A stretch of DNA of 64,000 nt from Cryoendolithus antarcticus (lineage: Eukaryota > Ascomycota > Dothideomycetes > Cladosporiales > Cladosporiaceae): NCBI GenBank assembly GCA_002077065.1, contig NAJO01000014.1:434001-498000 (forward strand), written 5' to 3'. The notes under the pieces were generated by a model. That model did no database searches. It had not been told where the DNA came from and saw only the letters and a list, made by a program, of their open reading frames with translations. Each line of letters starts with the position of its first letter. The stretch's first letter is position 1. Position numbers and translations under genes: made by a program. Of this stretch, positions 1-12,745 are shown piece after piece.

Positions 1-373
1 TTCGGTACCGAAAGCGTTAGTTGCGCGAGTGCAAAGCCCGCTTTAGTGATGTTAACGCCGCAAGAAAGAAAAGAGGAGAAGCAGACGCTTGATGAGGACT
101 GTAGGTCAGTCGCACTGCTCATCATGCTGCTGGTCGTGAAGCACTCCGGGTCCACGCAAAGCCATGATGTACAGCCTTGCAGACCCAGTTTGCCATTTGA
201 GAGCCCAGTAATGCACGTCTATTTCCCCATGCCAATGTAGTGTAACGCCGAAGGCCCAGTGATGGCCCAAAATGTGTGTGTAGAGGTCGAGAGTGTCGGT
301 TGAACGAGGTCCAGGGAGTGATGGGTGAGGCTCACCGCGGCATCAGCACCTGAGGTGGCATGGGACTGAGGCC

Positions 374-2520
<2,147 letters not shown>

Positions 2521-3060
2521 CTTGGATGAGGCCGAGATCGTAGGGGAGGTGATTTCGGTAGTGTTGGGTATTTCGTTCGTTTGCTGCCTTCGGGGGAAGG
2601 AAGAGTGTCTCGCACAAGGAACGCTTGCAAGAAACACGTAATGAGTGGAAGGAGAAGGTGTTTGTAATGGTGTGTGAAGTGGTGGTGTTGCAGGAGTTGG
2701 TTGGTGTGAAATCGTACTTGGCTGGGCCCTGAGTCTACTTTTTTCGATGGAAATCCGCGAGGAAGGAGCTGTGGCGTTGCGGCCCGGCACTAGCGTGGGC
2801 GATCTGGTAAGCCTATCACGTGCCATTACAGCGAGTACATCACTCATTGATGGCTACTTACTTGATCTCGCCATGGACGTGAGCCAGACGAGACTCGATG
2901 AAGCAGTGAGGTACGACGACGCGAGCCTGTCATTTCCTCAGGACGTGGCCTGCAATTGCACTCGTCACCAATCGTGCTCACCTCATCTTCATGAGATCTA
3001 CAAGGCTCTCGATCAGGCTGTCACAGTCATTACTGGCAACTACTAAATATGACTGACGAC
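2521..3060. other. Intergenic: 5' side of DED1, 3' side of RSA4
   Basis: This 540-bp gap holds the leader and promoter of DED1. On the minus strand a consensus GTAAGT donor starts at 2861, so a 5'-UTR intron is plausible. A 99-codon plus-strand open frame at 2747-3046 has no recognisable domain and is not called as a gene. Confidence 0.4.
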
Positions 3061-4608
3061 TCAGTGCCGCCAAATCCTCACGGCCTTATCCTGTCCCCCA
3101 CTTCCAACTCGATCACCATCAGGACTCCAATCAACCGCAAACACCTCATCCTTATGCCCCGGCAGATTCTCTGCGAGCTTCCCACTCTTCACATCCCACG
3201 CCTTCAGTGTCGTATCCTTACTGGCACTGACCAGCAACCTACTGTCAGGCGAGAACGCGCACTGATACACCGCACCAACATGCCCTCGAAGCGTCGTTAG
3301 ATACGCGCCATCCTTCGCGTTCCACAGCTTGACGTGGTTATCGAACCCGGCAGAGGCTATTGTTGCGCCGTCCGGGGAGAAGGTAACGTGGTTGACTTGC
3401 TTTTGGTGGCCAATCATGCGAGCCAGAGGTTTCGTTGATGTGGATGGCGTCCAGAGGTACATTGTGCAGTCGTCTGAGGCTGTGACAAGACGTTCAAGGC
3501 CGCCTGCGCCGGCTGTCGCAGAAGCGTAGCGCTCTTTCGCTCGTTGTCGCTTCTCTGCTAGGCTTGCGGGAACGGCCTTGGAGCCTTTATGGTCGAAGTA
3601 GCCGGTTCGCAGGACGTGATCTGTCGACAGGGCAAGGTGGTTCACCCAGTGTGCGTGCGACGAAAGTGTAGAGAGCAGCGTGCCTTTCTGGGCATCCCAT
3701 ATCTTCACCGTCCGGTCGTGCGAGGCACTGTAAATCACTCCCTGACCCATCCCGCCCCACCGCACACAACTCACACTCCCCTTATGCCCCGTCAACGCCA
3801 GATCTGTCGTCGCTCCGACCGTATCCCATATCCGCAGTGTAAAATCCCTCGACGCAGTCACCAACCTCGGCCGCCCCTCCTGCTGCAGATGGAACGGCTC
3901 CCAGCATATACTCGTAATCCACTTCGTATGCCCCTTCAACACCCCTCCGATCGCCTCGCCTTTCACTGGATCCCATAATCTTAATGTCTTGTCCATCCCG
4001 CCTGTGGCTAGCACATCCCCCTCCGGCGACCACGCAACGGCCAACACCCAACCCGTATGACCCTTCAACGTATGTAACGGTGTGCCCGTCTCACAATCCC
4101 ATATCCGCGCCGCATTGTCCCCACTGCCAGTCGCTAGCCTCGAGCTCGTGGCAGGCGAAAACGCCGTCGCTAAGATCGACTCCCCATGCCCAGATATGCT
4201 CGCCGAACACCTTGTCACAGCCTTCACCCGGAAAACCGCCTCAGCCCGACAAGGCACCTCAAGCACCGTCTCCGTATTCGTCAAGCCATCCACATAAGCC
4301 CTCACGATCCGTTCCTGATCGAACTCGCCCACGCCATTGTTCAGCGGATCGTAGAATCTATACGGTAATCGATCGTCCGGGTTCGTGTGGCCTAGCAGGC
4401 TGTTTAGGAGGAGGGAGAGGTTCTTGGGTGAGAGGTCTGCGAGGGAAAGCGAGACGACCGGGCCTTGTGGGGCGGACGTGTCGGCATCGCGGAATTGTAT
4501 TCTTTGGAGGGCGGAGGGCGGGGCTTGGGGTGGGGGGACTTGGTTGCTGGCGAGGATGGAGGTGGCGAGCTTTTGGCGTTTGGAGGGGGGCGGGAGGACG
4601 GTCGTCAT
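3061..4608 (-). CDS. RSA4: Notchless/Rsa4 WD40 ribosome-assembly protein
   Basis: Nuclear pre-60S assembly factor. In the family, its N-terminal ubiquitin-like domain is the ligand that the AAA-ATPase Rea1/midasin pulls on. The single exon gives 515 residues, as usual for Rsa4/NLE1. Residues about 35-95 match the NLE domain (LLNSLLGHTNPDDRLPYRFY). They are followed by a linker and about eight WD40 blades with repeated GH...D..WS and LWD/IWD motifs, ending in VRIWRH. The start at 4608 (MTTVLPPPSKRQK) is chosen because the open frame upstream reads as non-conserved leader. It lies head-to-head with UTP13, another ribosome-biogenesis WD40 gene. Confidence 0.93.
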   Translation of the reverse strand: MTTVLPPPSKRQKLATSILASNQVPPPQAPPSALQRIQFRDADTSAPQGPVVSLSLADLSPKNLSLLLNSLLGHTNPDDRLPYRFYDPLNNGVGEFDQERIVRAYVDGLTNTETVLEVPCRAEAVFRVKAVTRCSASISGHGESILATAFSPATSSRLATGSGDNAARIWDCETGTPLHTLKGHTGWVLAVAWSPEGDVLATGGMDKTLRLWDPVKGEAIGGVLKGHTKWITSICWEPFHLQQEGRPRLVTASRDFTLRIWDTVGATTDLALTGHKGSVSCVRWGGMGQGVIYSASHDRTVKIWDAQKGTLLSTLSSHAHWVNHLALSTDHVLRTGYFDHKGSKAVPASLAEKRQRAKERYASATAGAGGLERLVTASDDCTMYLWTPSTSTKPLARMIGHQKQVNHVTFSPDGATIASAGFDNHVKLWNAKDGAYLTTLRGHVGAVYQCAFSPDSRLLVSASKDTTLKAWDVKSGKLAENLPGHKDEVFAVDWSPDGDRVGSGGQDKAVRIWRH

Positions 4609-4964
4609 GCTTGCGGGGAATCTTGGGTGAAGGATACAGAGTGGATAGAGATTGTCGATTACCGTGCTGTCTGGACTTTTTCTTGAAGGGTATTGGGCAC
4701 TGTGCGGGGCTGTTCCGCACTCGATTTGCATGTGAAAGGAACTTTTCTGGAGGACATAGCGAGTTGCGAGAGCCAACACACTTTGCCCATCTCAACACGG
4801 ATTCTCACTAGCAGCCTTTCTCAGCAATCGCTTGGATACGCTGACGCTAACACATTGGTATCGCGGAAGCAAGAGGACCGTTCCAGCGCTCAGACGAATG
4901 AGACGGCCAAGGCATTGGCCAGGACTTGGGGAGAACTCCAGTACCTAAGGTAGCCACCGCAATC
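4609..4964. promoter_or_regulatory. Shared divergent promoter of RSA4 and UTP13
   Basis: Only 356 bp separate the two start codons, so both promoters must lie in this spacer. I saw no convincing PAC- or RRPE-type ribosome-biogenesis element by eye. The call rests on the gene arrangement alone. Confidence 0.6.
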
Positions 4965-7863
4965 ATGGCCTACAAAGCCGACACCAGGACGACGTTCGAA
5001 CCCAGTCGAGTCATTCAGCCGATCTACACAGGCGGCGCAGTAGATCTGAGCTACGATGGGCGGATACTGGCGACCTGTCTGGGCGAGGAAGCCCTCCTCA
5101 CAGACCTTAGCACTGGCGCACATTTAGCACGAATAGAAGGCGTAAGTTGCGTTTTTACGGTCTTCTCAAGCGTCGACTGACATTGACAAAAGCTCCCAGG
5201 ATGGTGAAGCAATCACGACCCTAGCCTTGGCTTCCGACGCGAAGTTCCTGGTGATATGTTCGAGGAATCTGTCGATGCGCATCTTTGCACTGCAAGCCTC
5301 GCAAGATGACGATGGAACGATCACGCCGAAGTTGCTGAGGACGCTGAAGCCACATACGGCTCCTGTGGTTACCACCGCAATCGACTCGACGAGCTCATTG
5401 CTAGCTACGGGAGGCGCAGATGGAGTGGTCAAAGTCTGGGACTTGAGGGCAGGCTACGCGACACATACATTCCATGGGCATAGCGGCGTCATCTCAGCGC
5501 TGCACTTTTTCGAGGCTGCACCATCGGCTGAGCCAGCGAGCAAGTCGAAGAAGCGGAAGAGCAGAGACGAGGAGGAGATCACAGATGAGACGACTGCGCG
5601 GTATCGGCTTGCATCTGGTGGCGAAGACGGCAAAGTTCGAGTGTGGGATCTGGCAAAGCGGAAGAGTGTCGCGAATCTCGACTCTCATGTCTCGGTCGTT
5701 CGGAGTCTGGACTACTCCCCGGAGCAGAACTTACTACTGTCTGGCAGCCGGGACAGGACGGCGATTGTGTGGGACGCTAGGACTTGGAAAGCACGTGCAA
5801 CGATACCCGTGCTTGAGACGATCGAATGTGTAGGCTTTCTGCACGGCGGCCAAATGCTGTATACTGGTGGCGAGACTGCGAGATTACGATTATGGAGCGT
5901 GGCGAACGGCGCCGAGGTCACGGAGGAGCAAGAGGCTGGTACTGAGACAGAAGCGATCGTTCAGGTGCTACATCGCTCTCATCTTGGCTTCATCCTGTCG
6001 GTACATGCAGATCAGACGCTACTGCTGTCATCTTTGGAAGGCTTGTCACCAGCGTCAAAGTCGCTAGCCACGCTGCCTGTCATCCGTCGCATATCTGGAA
6101 CTCACGACGAAGTCATTGACTTGGCATATATCGGACCTGATCGAAGTCTGCTTGCCTTAGCCACCAACTTGGAGGACATCCGAATCGTCTCTGTCGAAGC
6201 CTCGATTGAAGGCTCATCCAATGCGCCATACTTCGGAGCCGACGTGGCCCTGCTCAAAGGTCACAGCGACATAGTCATCACAATCGACACTGATTGGTCC
6301 GGTCACTGGCTTGCAACAGGCGCAAAGGACAATAGCGCCCGCCTGTGGCGACTTGATCCTGCGAACAGCTCCTACGAATGCTACGCCACTTTCACCGGCC
6401 ACGCAGAAAGTATTGGCGCTGTCTCACTACCCCATGCGACCCCTCAAGTCGGCTCACAGGCATACAACAGGCCACTTGAGCATCCCCCAAAGTTCCTTAT
6501 TACGGGCAGTCAGGACAAGACTGTCAAACGCTGGGAGATAGGAGCTGAGGGTAAGGCGTCTCGCGCAGCGTACACGCGAAAGGCACATGATAAGGATATC
6601 AATGCTATCGATGTCTCCGATTCAGCGACAACACCACTCTTTGCTTCAGCCTCACAAGATCGAACGGTCAAGATCTGGGACGCTGAAGCTGGCGAGACGA
6701 TCGGTGTACTGCGAGGGCACAAGCGAGGTGTATGGTCTGTAGCTTTCGCATCTACGTCGACGCCAGCTCTGACGACTACTGGTGAAGGCAGTGGCGCTAG
6801 CAGTGCGAAGGGCATGGTGGTTACTGGTAGCGGTGACAAGACGGTACGGATATGGAGTCTCAGTGACTACAGTTGCCTGCGGACATTCGAGGGACACGTA
6901 AACAGTGTGCTGAAAGTGGTTTGGTTGCCTACACCGAAAGACGAGGGTGGCAGAAGTAGACGAGGCGCACTAGTCGCGAGTGCAGCCGGCGATGGGCTGG
7001 TCAAGATTTGGGACGCTCAGAGCGGGGAGTGCGCGACCACACTCGATAACCACACTGACCGCGTGTGGGCGCTTGCTGTCAAGCCGCCCATGGTTCTGTC
7101 TCCCGAAGACCACCAAAGAGCAGCCGCACCCGTTAAGAGCGATGGTGACTCGGCCATGGCCGACGCAGACGACGAGGAAAACGGCACTCAACGCGGCGAG
7201 GACCAACTAACCCTCGTCTCCGGCTCCGCCGACAGCACTCTAACCTTCTGGCTCGACACAACATCCACCACCGCTCTAGCCGCCACAACTCAGGCCTCGG
7301 CGCGCATAGAACAGGACCAAGAACTGCAGAACCACATCCGCGCTTCGAATTATCGGGAAGCCATAGTCCTCGCCCTGCAGCTCAACCACCCCAAACGCCT
7401 CCTAGATCTCTTCGCCGCGGTCGTGAACGGCGAGCATGAAGCTGAAAGCTTTACGGGAAAACAGGACGTTGATGATGTACTGAGGGAGTTGAGCGATTCG
7501 CAGCTATGGGCACTGATGAGGAGGCTGAGGGACTGGAACGCCAACGCGCGAACCCACGACATCGCGCAGCACGTCCTCTACGCTCTCTTGCGTTTGCGCC
7601 CGAGAGAGCGGATCCTGAACGTCCGCCATCGCCGCCGCGGGCCAGCGGCGAGTCTCTTCGAGGAGGACGAAGTGAATGGCAGTTTGGCGAAGGGTATGGC
7701 CGTCATGAGCACGAAGGACACAGTGCAAGAGAAGGAAAGCGTGAAAGACGTTTTGGATGGGCTGAAAGCTTACACTGAGCGGCATTTGACAAGGTTGGAG
7801 AAGATAGGGGAGGAGAGGTTTGTGCTGCTCTGGGCGCTGCAGCAGATGCAGGGGGTTGCTTAG
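4965..7863 (+). CDS. UTP13: U3 snoRNP component Utp13 (WD40, UtpB complex)
   Basis: Component of the small-subunit processome, acting in the nucleolus on 18S rRNA maturation. Exons 4965-5141 and 5200-7863 join in phase 0 across a 58-nt intron and give 946 residues, somewhat longer than the roughly 810-residue yeast and human proteins. Two WD40 propellers fill most of the chain, with many GH...VWD units. The C-terminal 130 or so residues match the helical Utp13 domain (ELQNHIRASNYREAIVLALQ, HPKRLLDLF). Two low-complexity insertions occur between blades: KSKKRKSRDEEE and an acidic stretch near residue 715. It is divergent from RSA4. Confidence 0.93.
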
Positions 7864-7889
7864 GCAGGCGCTGTACACCATTTCCATCT

Positions 7890-8765
7890 CTAGCGCTGTA
7901 GTAGAAAACCTCTCACCGCTTCCATCTCCGCTTTACTCACGCCGCAGCTAGTAAGATAGGCTTCAATCCCTCCCTTCTCGTCGTTAATGAAGCTCATCAC
8001 CCGCCGTACCCAACCTGGCTCGCAGTCCGCGAAACTCTCCGGCAACCCAATCGATTCAATCTCCTTTACGCGCGCTGCTCGCTCGTTGACGAGCTCGGCT
8101 TGCGTGGCCATGTAATCGGCATCTATCGCCTCCTCTGCAACGCCACAGAGCATCAAGATGAGCAGCACGCTTAGCCCCGTTCGATCTTTGCCCTGCGTGC
8201 AGTGGATCATCACCGGCCACGCCTTCTCATCCGCTAAGATCCTAAACAGTTGCCCTATCTCTGCGGTACTAGTCTGCAGCGTCCTCTCCGCCAAACCCGT
8301 CAACCCGGAAGGAGCCATGACGTTGGTGCCGAGGATTGAGATGGCAGAGGTGCGGTGGCCGACGGCATAGAGGGCGGCGAGTTTAGCGACGTGGAGGTAG
8401 GAGAGCTCTTTGAGGAGGGAGTTCGAGTAAGAGGAGCCGTTGAGGTTCACGTTCTCGTAGCGGAGGCCTTGGACTGCGAGGGCGAGGCCGGGATCTTTTG
8501 GCCTAGTGGCTGGGGCTTTGGAGGGTGAGGATTTTGAGAGTTTGTCGAGTTGCTCCAGATGCTCGGTCTTTGTCCGCAAGTCGATTTGTGTGGTGATGTG
8601 GTACTCGGACTTCAAGCGGGCAAGTTCCTGAGGTGATGTGGCATCTGGTCGAGCGGAACGGAACAGGAGACCGGTCTTGAGGACTGGTTTGGGAGTCCTG
8701 GCGTTGATAAAGGAGCCTACGTCGCGGAAGTTGGGGAGGGAGGTGAACGGGGGACGGTTCTCCAT
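7890..8765 (-). CDS. Protein Tyr/Ser phosphatase, Y_phosphatase3 family
   Basis: Cysteine-based phosphatase of the bacterial/fungal tyrosine-serine type. The active-site P-loop HCTQGKDRTG (Cx5R) lies near residue 188 of 291. The N-terminal NFRDVG motif and the LLFRSARPD segment are also typical of this family. Its substrate cannot be told from sequence. The ATG at 8765 (MENRPPF) is the first in frame; the open frame extends a little further without an ATG. A GTAAGT donor on the minus strand at about 8867-8872 and a CTCTAG acceptor closer to the ATG suggest a 5'-UTR intron. Confidence 0.85.
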   Translation of the reverse strand: MENRPPFTSLPNFRDVGSFINARTPKPVLKTGLLFRSARPDATSPQELARLKSEYHITTQIDLRTKTEHLEQLDKLSKSSPSKAPATRPKDPGLALAVQGLRYENVNLNGSSYSNSLLKELSYLHVAKLAALYAVGHRTSAISILGTNVMAPSGLTGLAERTLQTSTAEIGQLFRILADEKAWPVMIHCTQGKDRTGLSVLLILMLCGVAEEAIDADYMATQAELVNERAARVKEIESIGLPESFADCEPGWVRRVMSFINDEKGGIEAYLTSCGVSKAEMEAVRGFLLQR

Positions 8766-9397
8766 GGTGATCGCGAGCGTCCAACGCAATGCCTTCCGTA
8801 GCAAAACCACCGTCTTGACTGTTTGACGTAGAATGGAATCTAGAGAATGTGATGAAGAAAAAGCCTATTAACTTACTTGGCTGAATCGTCTATGTTACTC
8901 TCGAGCATGTCTGCCCTGCTACACCTGTATTGTCGAGACTGACGTCCATGTTCATGGATGGTGGCGCAAAACAAGAACCGTGCCCCTGTGCAGATCACCT
9001 GTCAGTCGTGCCTGCCACGTCTGTGATAGATGAAGTGAAATGAATGCTATTGTGGGTCATCGCAGGAGCGACGGTGTCCACACTCCGCTCAACTGCCATC
9101 CATACCGCAACATACATCAAGAAACTACTGGAGATGATAACGTAGACGACTTGTCACATGTAGAGCGTGGTCGAGATCGTCCAAGACCGCAACGCCGCGG
9201 CATAGCGCGCTACGTCATGGAGCTCTCGAATGCGACGGCTTCGAAGTCTCACAACAGCTTGCTTGTGATGAGGTCCAAGTATCTTTTCGATTCCTTCCCG
9301 TCTTGTCATATACCCTCTCGGAAATTGCAGGACTACAGGAACCGTTGACGCGAAAAGAAGTGTAGCTGAACGGCGATCGCATCCATCACAAGCGACG
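8766..9397. other. Intergenic: divergent promoter of phosphatase and EIS1
   Basis: About 630 bp between two divergent start codons. Apart from the possible 5'-UTR intron of the phosphatase gene, nothing specific is recognisable. Confidence 0.4.
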
Positions 9398-12300
9398 ATG
9401 GCGTCCCACGCCCACGCCGGCGAGGTGCCGTGCCCAGATCCGTCAGCGCACGAGAAGCAGAACAAGTTGTCAGCGCAGGCTTCGACAGCGGCGCTATTGG
9501 CCACCAGTCACGCCAAGGAGGACGTCTTGAACAGGGACGGCAAGCTGAGCTCAGCGAGTGAGTACACGCGCAACTGTCCGCGCATGCTCTACCACGGCTG
9601 ACTTCCTTCAGGCGCAGCAGCATCACTCAAGTATGCGAGAGCACAAGACCTGCCGAGCTTCCCGAGCTCCGGCAACACCTCAGGCAGTGCAGGTGCCGCA
9701 GCCATGCTCGCTAAGGACTACAAGCCGAAGGATATCTGGCACCCAGAAGCCAGCGAGGCGGGCTCAAGGGCAGCGTTGCTAGCCGCTAGGGACGGTGGCA
9801 AGCTTGACCTTTGGCAGCCTTCTGCGACAAAGGAGGGAAACTCGGCTGCGAATATCGCAATGAAGAATAAGACACTCAGTCCGCAGCTCGACCGCGGATA
9901 CACTCCAGAGGGTCGCAGTAATGCGCTGCTCGCTGCGACGATGTCCCAGAAGCAGAGTCGCCAACGCGCAGATTCGACGCCCACTGCGCCCGCAGATTTG
10001 TACCCAGACCAGGCCAACTCGGCGCACAATGCGCTCAACGCTGCGACTGTCTCGTCGCGCAATTCTGTGCGCAATCGCCCAAATACCGCGACTGACGGGC
10101 TAGGCTACAACTCGCCAGCAATGCAAGCTGCGCGGGTACAAAACCTCGGACAAAATGTCAGTGCGGACATGTGGGGCGAGCATCCGCCAGTCGAGATCGA
10201 GGTGTCAGAGAAGAAGCACCAAGACGCCTTGCGCGCATCTGCAGTATCAATGGCGAAGCAAATGTACCAGCTGCAGAATCAGAAGGCGACTACGCCGAAC
10301 CCGGCTGGCAACACGGGCGCGGAGGTGGCTCAGTCCCGTAGCGCAGCGCCATACGCGCCTGCAGATCTCAAGTCCGAGGCATTGAAGTACATCCACCTGC
10401 AAGATGCCGCGCACAAGCTCGCGCAGGAGAGACTTGCGAAGATCGACAAAGAGCACGAGAATGCCAAGTACAGAGAACACTACGGCTACCCCGATTCGCA
10501 GCCGTCGCGCTCTCGTCTGACCATGCGCAGTGGCCGCAATCGAAGACGCGACTCTGACGCCGAGCTTGACTCTGATGACGAACAGACCGCAAGGCGTATC
10601 CGAGGCCAGCAATCTCAACTGAATACCGCGCTCGGAGATGTCGACGCCAAGAAACAGGCCGCAGACCGTAAGGCCCTGCTCGCAGCCGCGGAACGCAACG
10701 TGCAGAAGTCCATGAACCGTATGGACGATAAGGTCTTCCAGGACACTGGGAAAGTCTCGCAGACGAAGATGGACGAGTGGGCCGCGAAGGCCAGGCAGAA
10801 GGCGCAAGCTGAGAGTGATGTGAGGCAGGAGAATCACGGCAAGACGCATATTGGTGGTGGGAAGTTCATGGAGCAGAGTGAGATCGAGGCCATTGCGCTT
10901 GCGAGGTTGAAGCCGACGTTTGACGAGATCAATGATACGGCTGAGAAGAAGAGAGCCAGGGACGAGGAGTTGAGGCTTGAGAGGGAGGAGTTAGAGAGGA
11001 ACAAGAGGGATAAGAAGACGCAGGAGAGGGAGGAGAAGGATGAGGCGAAGAAGATCAAGAGTGCGTGTCTTTCACTCCCGTATCTGGATCTTTTTACTGA
11101 CGCTATCGCAGACGAAGAAAAGGCCGCCGCTAAACGCGCGAAGGAGGAGCGCAAGAGCGTCGAGCTGGCCGACAGACGCAAATCCGGGGAGCAGAAGGAG
11201 CACACCTCTCTTCTCACGCGCCTCGCTTCTAAGAGGAAGAGCCGCAATGCGAAGACGGGCGAAGCCGCTGCACCCGTCTCTGCTGCCGATGAAGTCGTCG
11301 CCGACCCGACCGTCACAACTGCTGAAGATGCCAAGCCCGTGGTCGTGGCCGTACCCACTGTGGTCGAGCCTGCTGCTGCTATCGACGCGGACGACGATGA
11401 CTCGGATGCTGCCCTCGAGCGTGTCGAGACAGCACACACCGGTCATCTCACTGACGCGGTACCGTCACCTCCGCGGACCCGTAAGCCTGACCTTGAGCGC
11501 CACATCTCCAAGATCGAGTCAAGTGGCTCAAGCGTTTCTGACTGGGAAGATCCAGAAGATGAAGAGGACTTCATCGGGCCCGTTGCTGCTGAGGAAGGAC
11601 CATCCACCGTCCCAGTCGTCCATGACGAGAAGGAGAAAGACCATCACGCAGGTCTGCCAGTTGTGGCTGCGGGTGCTTCAGGCATCGCTGCTGCTCAAGC
11701 AGCACCGGATCACGACCCAGCTCATGCCATGGAAGTTGCTGAGCGAGTCGTCAGTTCGCCCGTAACCAGCGCTGCCGAGCCGGTGATCATCCCAGGCATC
11801 ACTGCAGATACGAAACTCGATGCGGCCCCGGCCGCTACAGACACCAAACTCGATGCTGCTCCTGCAACAGAGTCCACAACTACAGCACCAACCACTACCG
11901 CCCCAACGACTTCTTCAAAGCTCCAAAAGTCCACCGATCAAAAGGCCGATCGCTCCACAACAACAGCCACAACCGACGAAGCCCCCTCAAAAGGCATCCG
12001 CGGCTTCTTCAGCAAATTCCGCAGCGGCGGCCCGAGCACCAGCAGCAAAGTCACCAAGTCCGACCCCACCACGACCGATACCAAAGCCTCCACGTCCCTC
12101 AGCTCCGGCTCTTCCGCCCCTGTCACTACAGGCGTAGTCGCGCCTCTGGCGACAAAGTCAGATGCGCCCGCCTCCCCCTCCTCCTTCCGCCGCCACCGCG
12201 GCGATTCAGACGTCTCGTCCCTGTCCTCCTCCGGCCTTGACGAATCCGACATTGAAGCCGGACGTACTGGGCGGGTTGCGAGGGCGTTGAAAGTCGGTGG

Positions 12301-12514
12301 AGGGAAGGGGAAGGAGCCTCTCACTGCTGCTGCCGGGACTACTGGTGTTGTGGGGACAGCGAGTGGTGTGGAGAAGGTTGAAAGTAACAAGACGGAGCAG
12401 TTTGAGGAGGCTAGAGATCATTTTGATGAGGGGCTTGCGCCGGCGCCGGCTTTTGCGGGGCAGGCGAAGAGTCACAGTCCGGCGAGGGAGACGAGGTTTA
12501 GGGAGGAGGTCTAA
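9398..12514 (+). CDS. EIS1: Eisosome protein 1 (Eis1)-like
   Basis: Large, mostly disordered protein of the eisosome, the Pil1/Lsp1 coat under plasma-membrane furrows. Exons 9398-9557, 9612-11060 and 11112-12514 give 1003 residues. The N-terminal half has repeated A-x-x-AA motifs with HPEASEAGSRAALLAARDGG and a set of related 'N-A-ALxAAT' units, which mark the family. A highly charged coiled coil follows near residues 440-560, then an Ala/Thr/Ser-rich tail. The second intron (11061-11111) is 51 nt, a multiple of three with no stop, but has a TACTGAC branch site and a GCAG acceptor; removing it restores a continuous charged helix. Confidence 0.85.
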
Positions 12515-12745
12515 TGGATCGTGCAGGCGAAGGAGTGAGAAAAGAAGAGAAGGAAGGGAAAGAAGATAGGGTGGGATGTAATGGTGCGGATTATACGGTC
12601 AGCGAATGGGGATAGTATATCAGATGTTGCAGCTAGTTCTTTTGATACCTTGTCAGTAATCTATTCGCAGCGATCTGGGCAGTCAGATATTTCTCTTCTT
12701 GCAGCGAAATGCCGTGGTGGCGCGATAAGCGAAGTCAGTGCCTCT

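Noticed and set aside
46..240. 64-codon frame at the left edge
   Set aside because: Short, no motif, and lies in the expected DED1 3' region.
2747..3046. 99-codon plus-strand frame between DED1 and RSA4
   Set aside because: No domain or conserved motif, and it overlaps the likely DED1 leader.
10834..11439. 201-codon minus-strand frame within EIS1
   Set aside because: Ser/Leu-rich shadow of the charged EIS1 helix.
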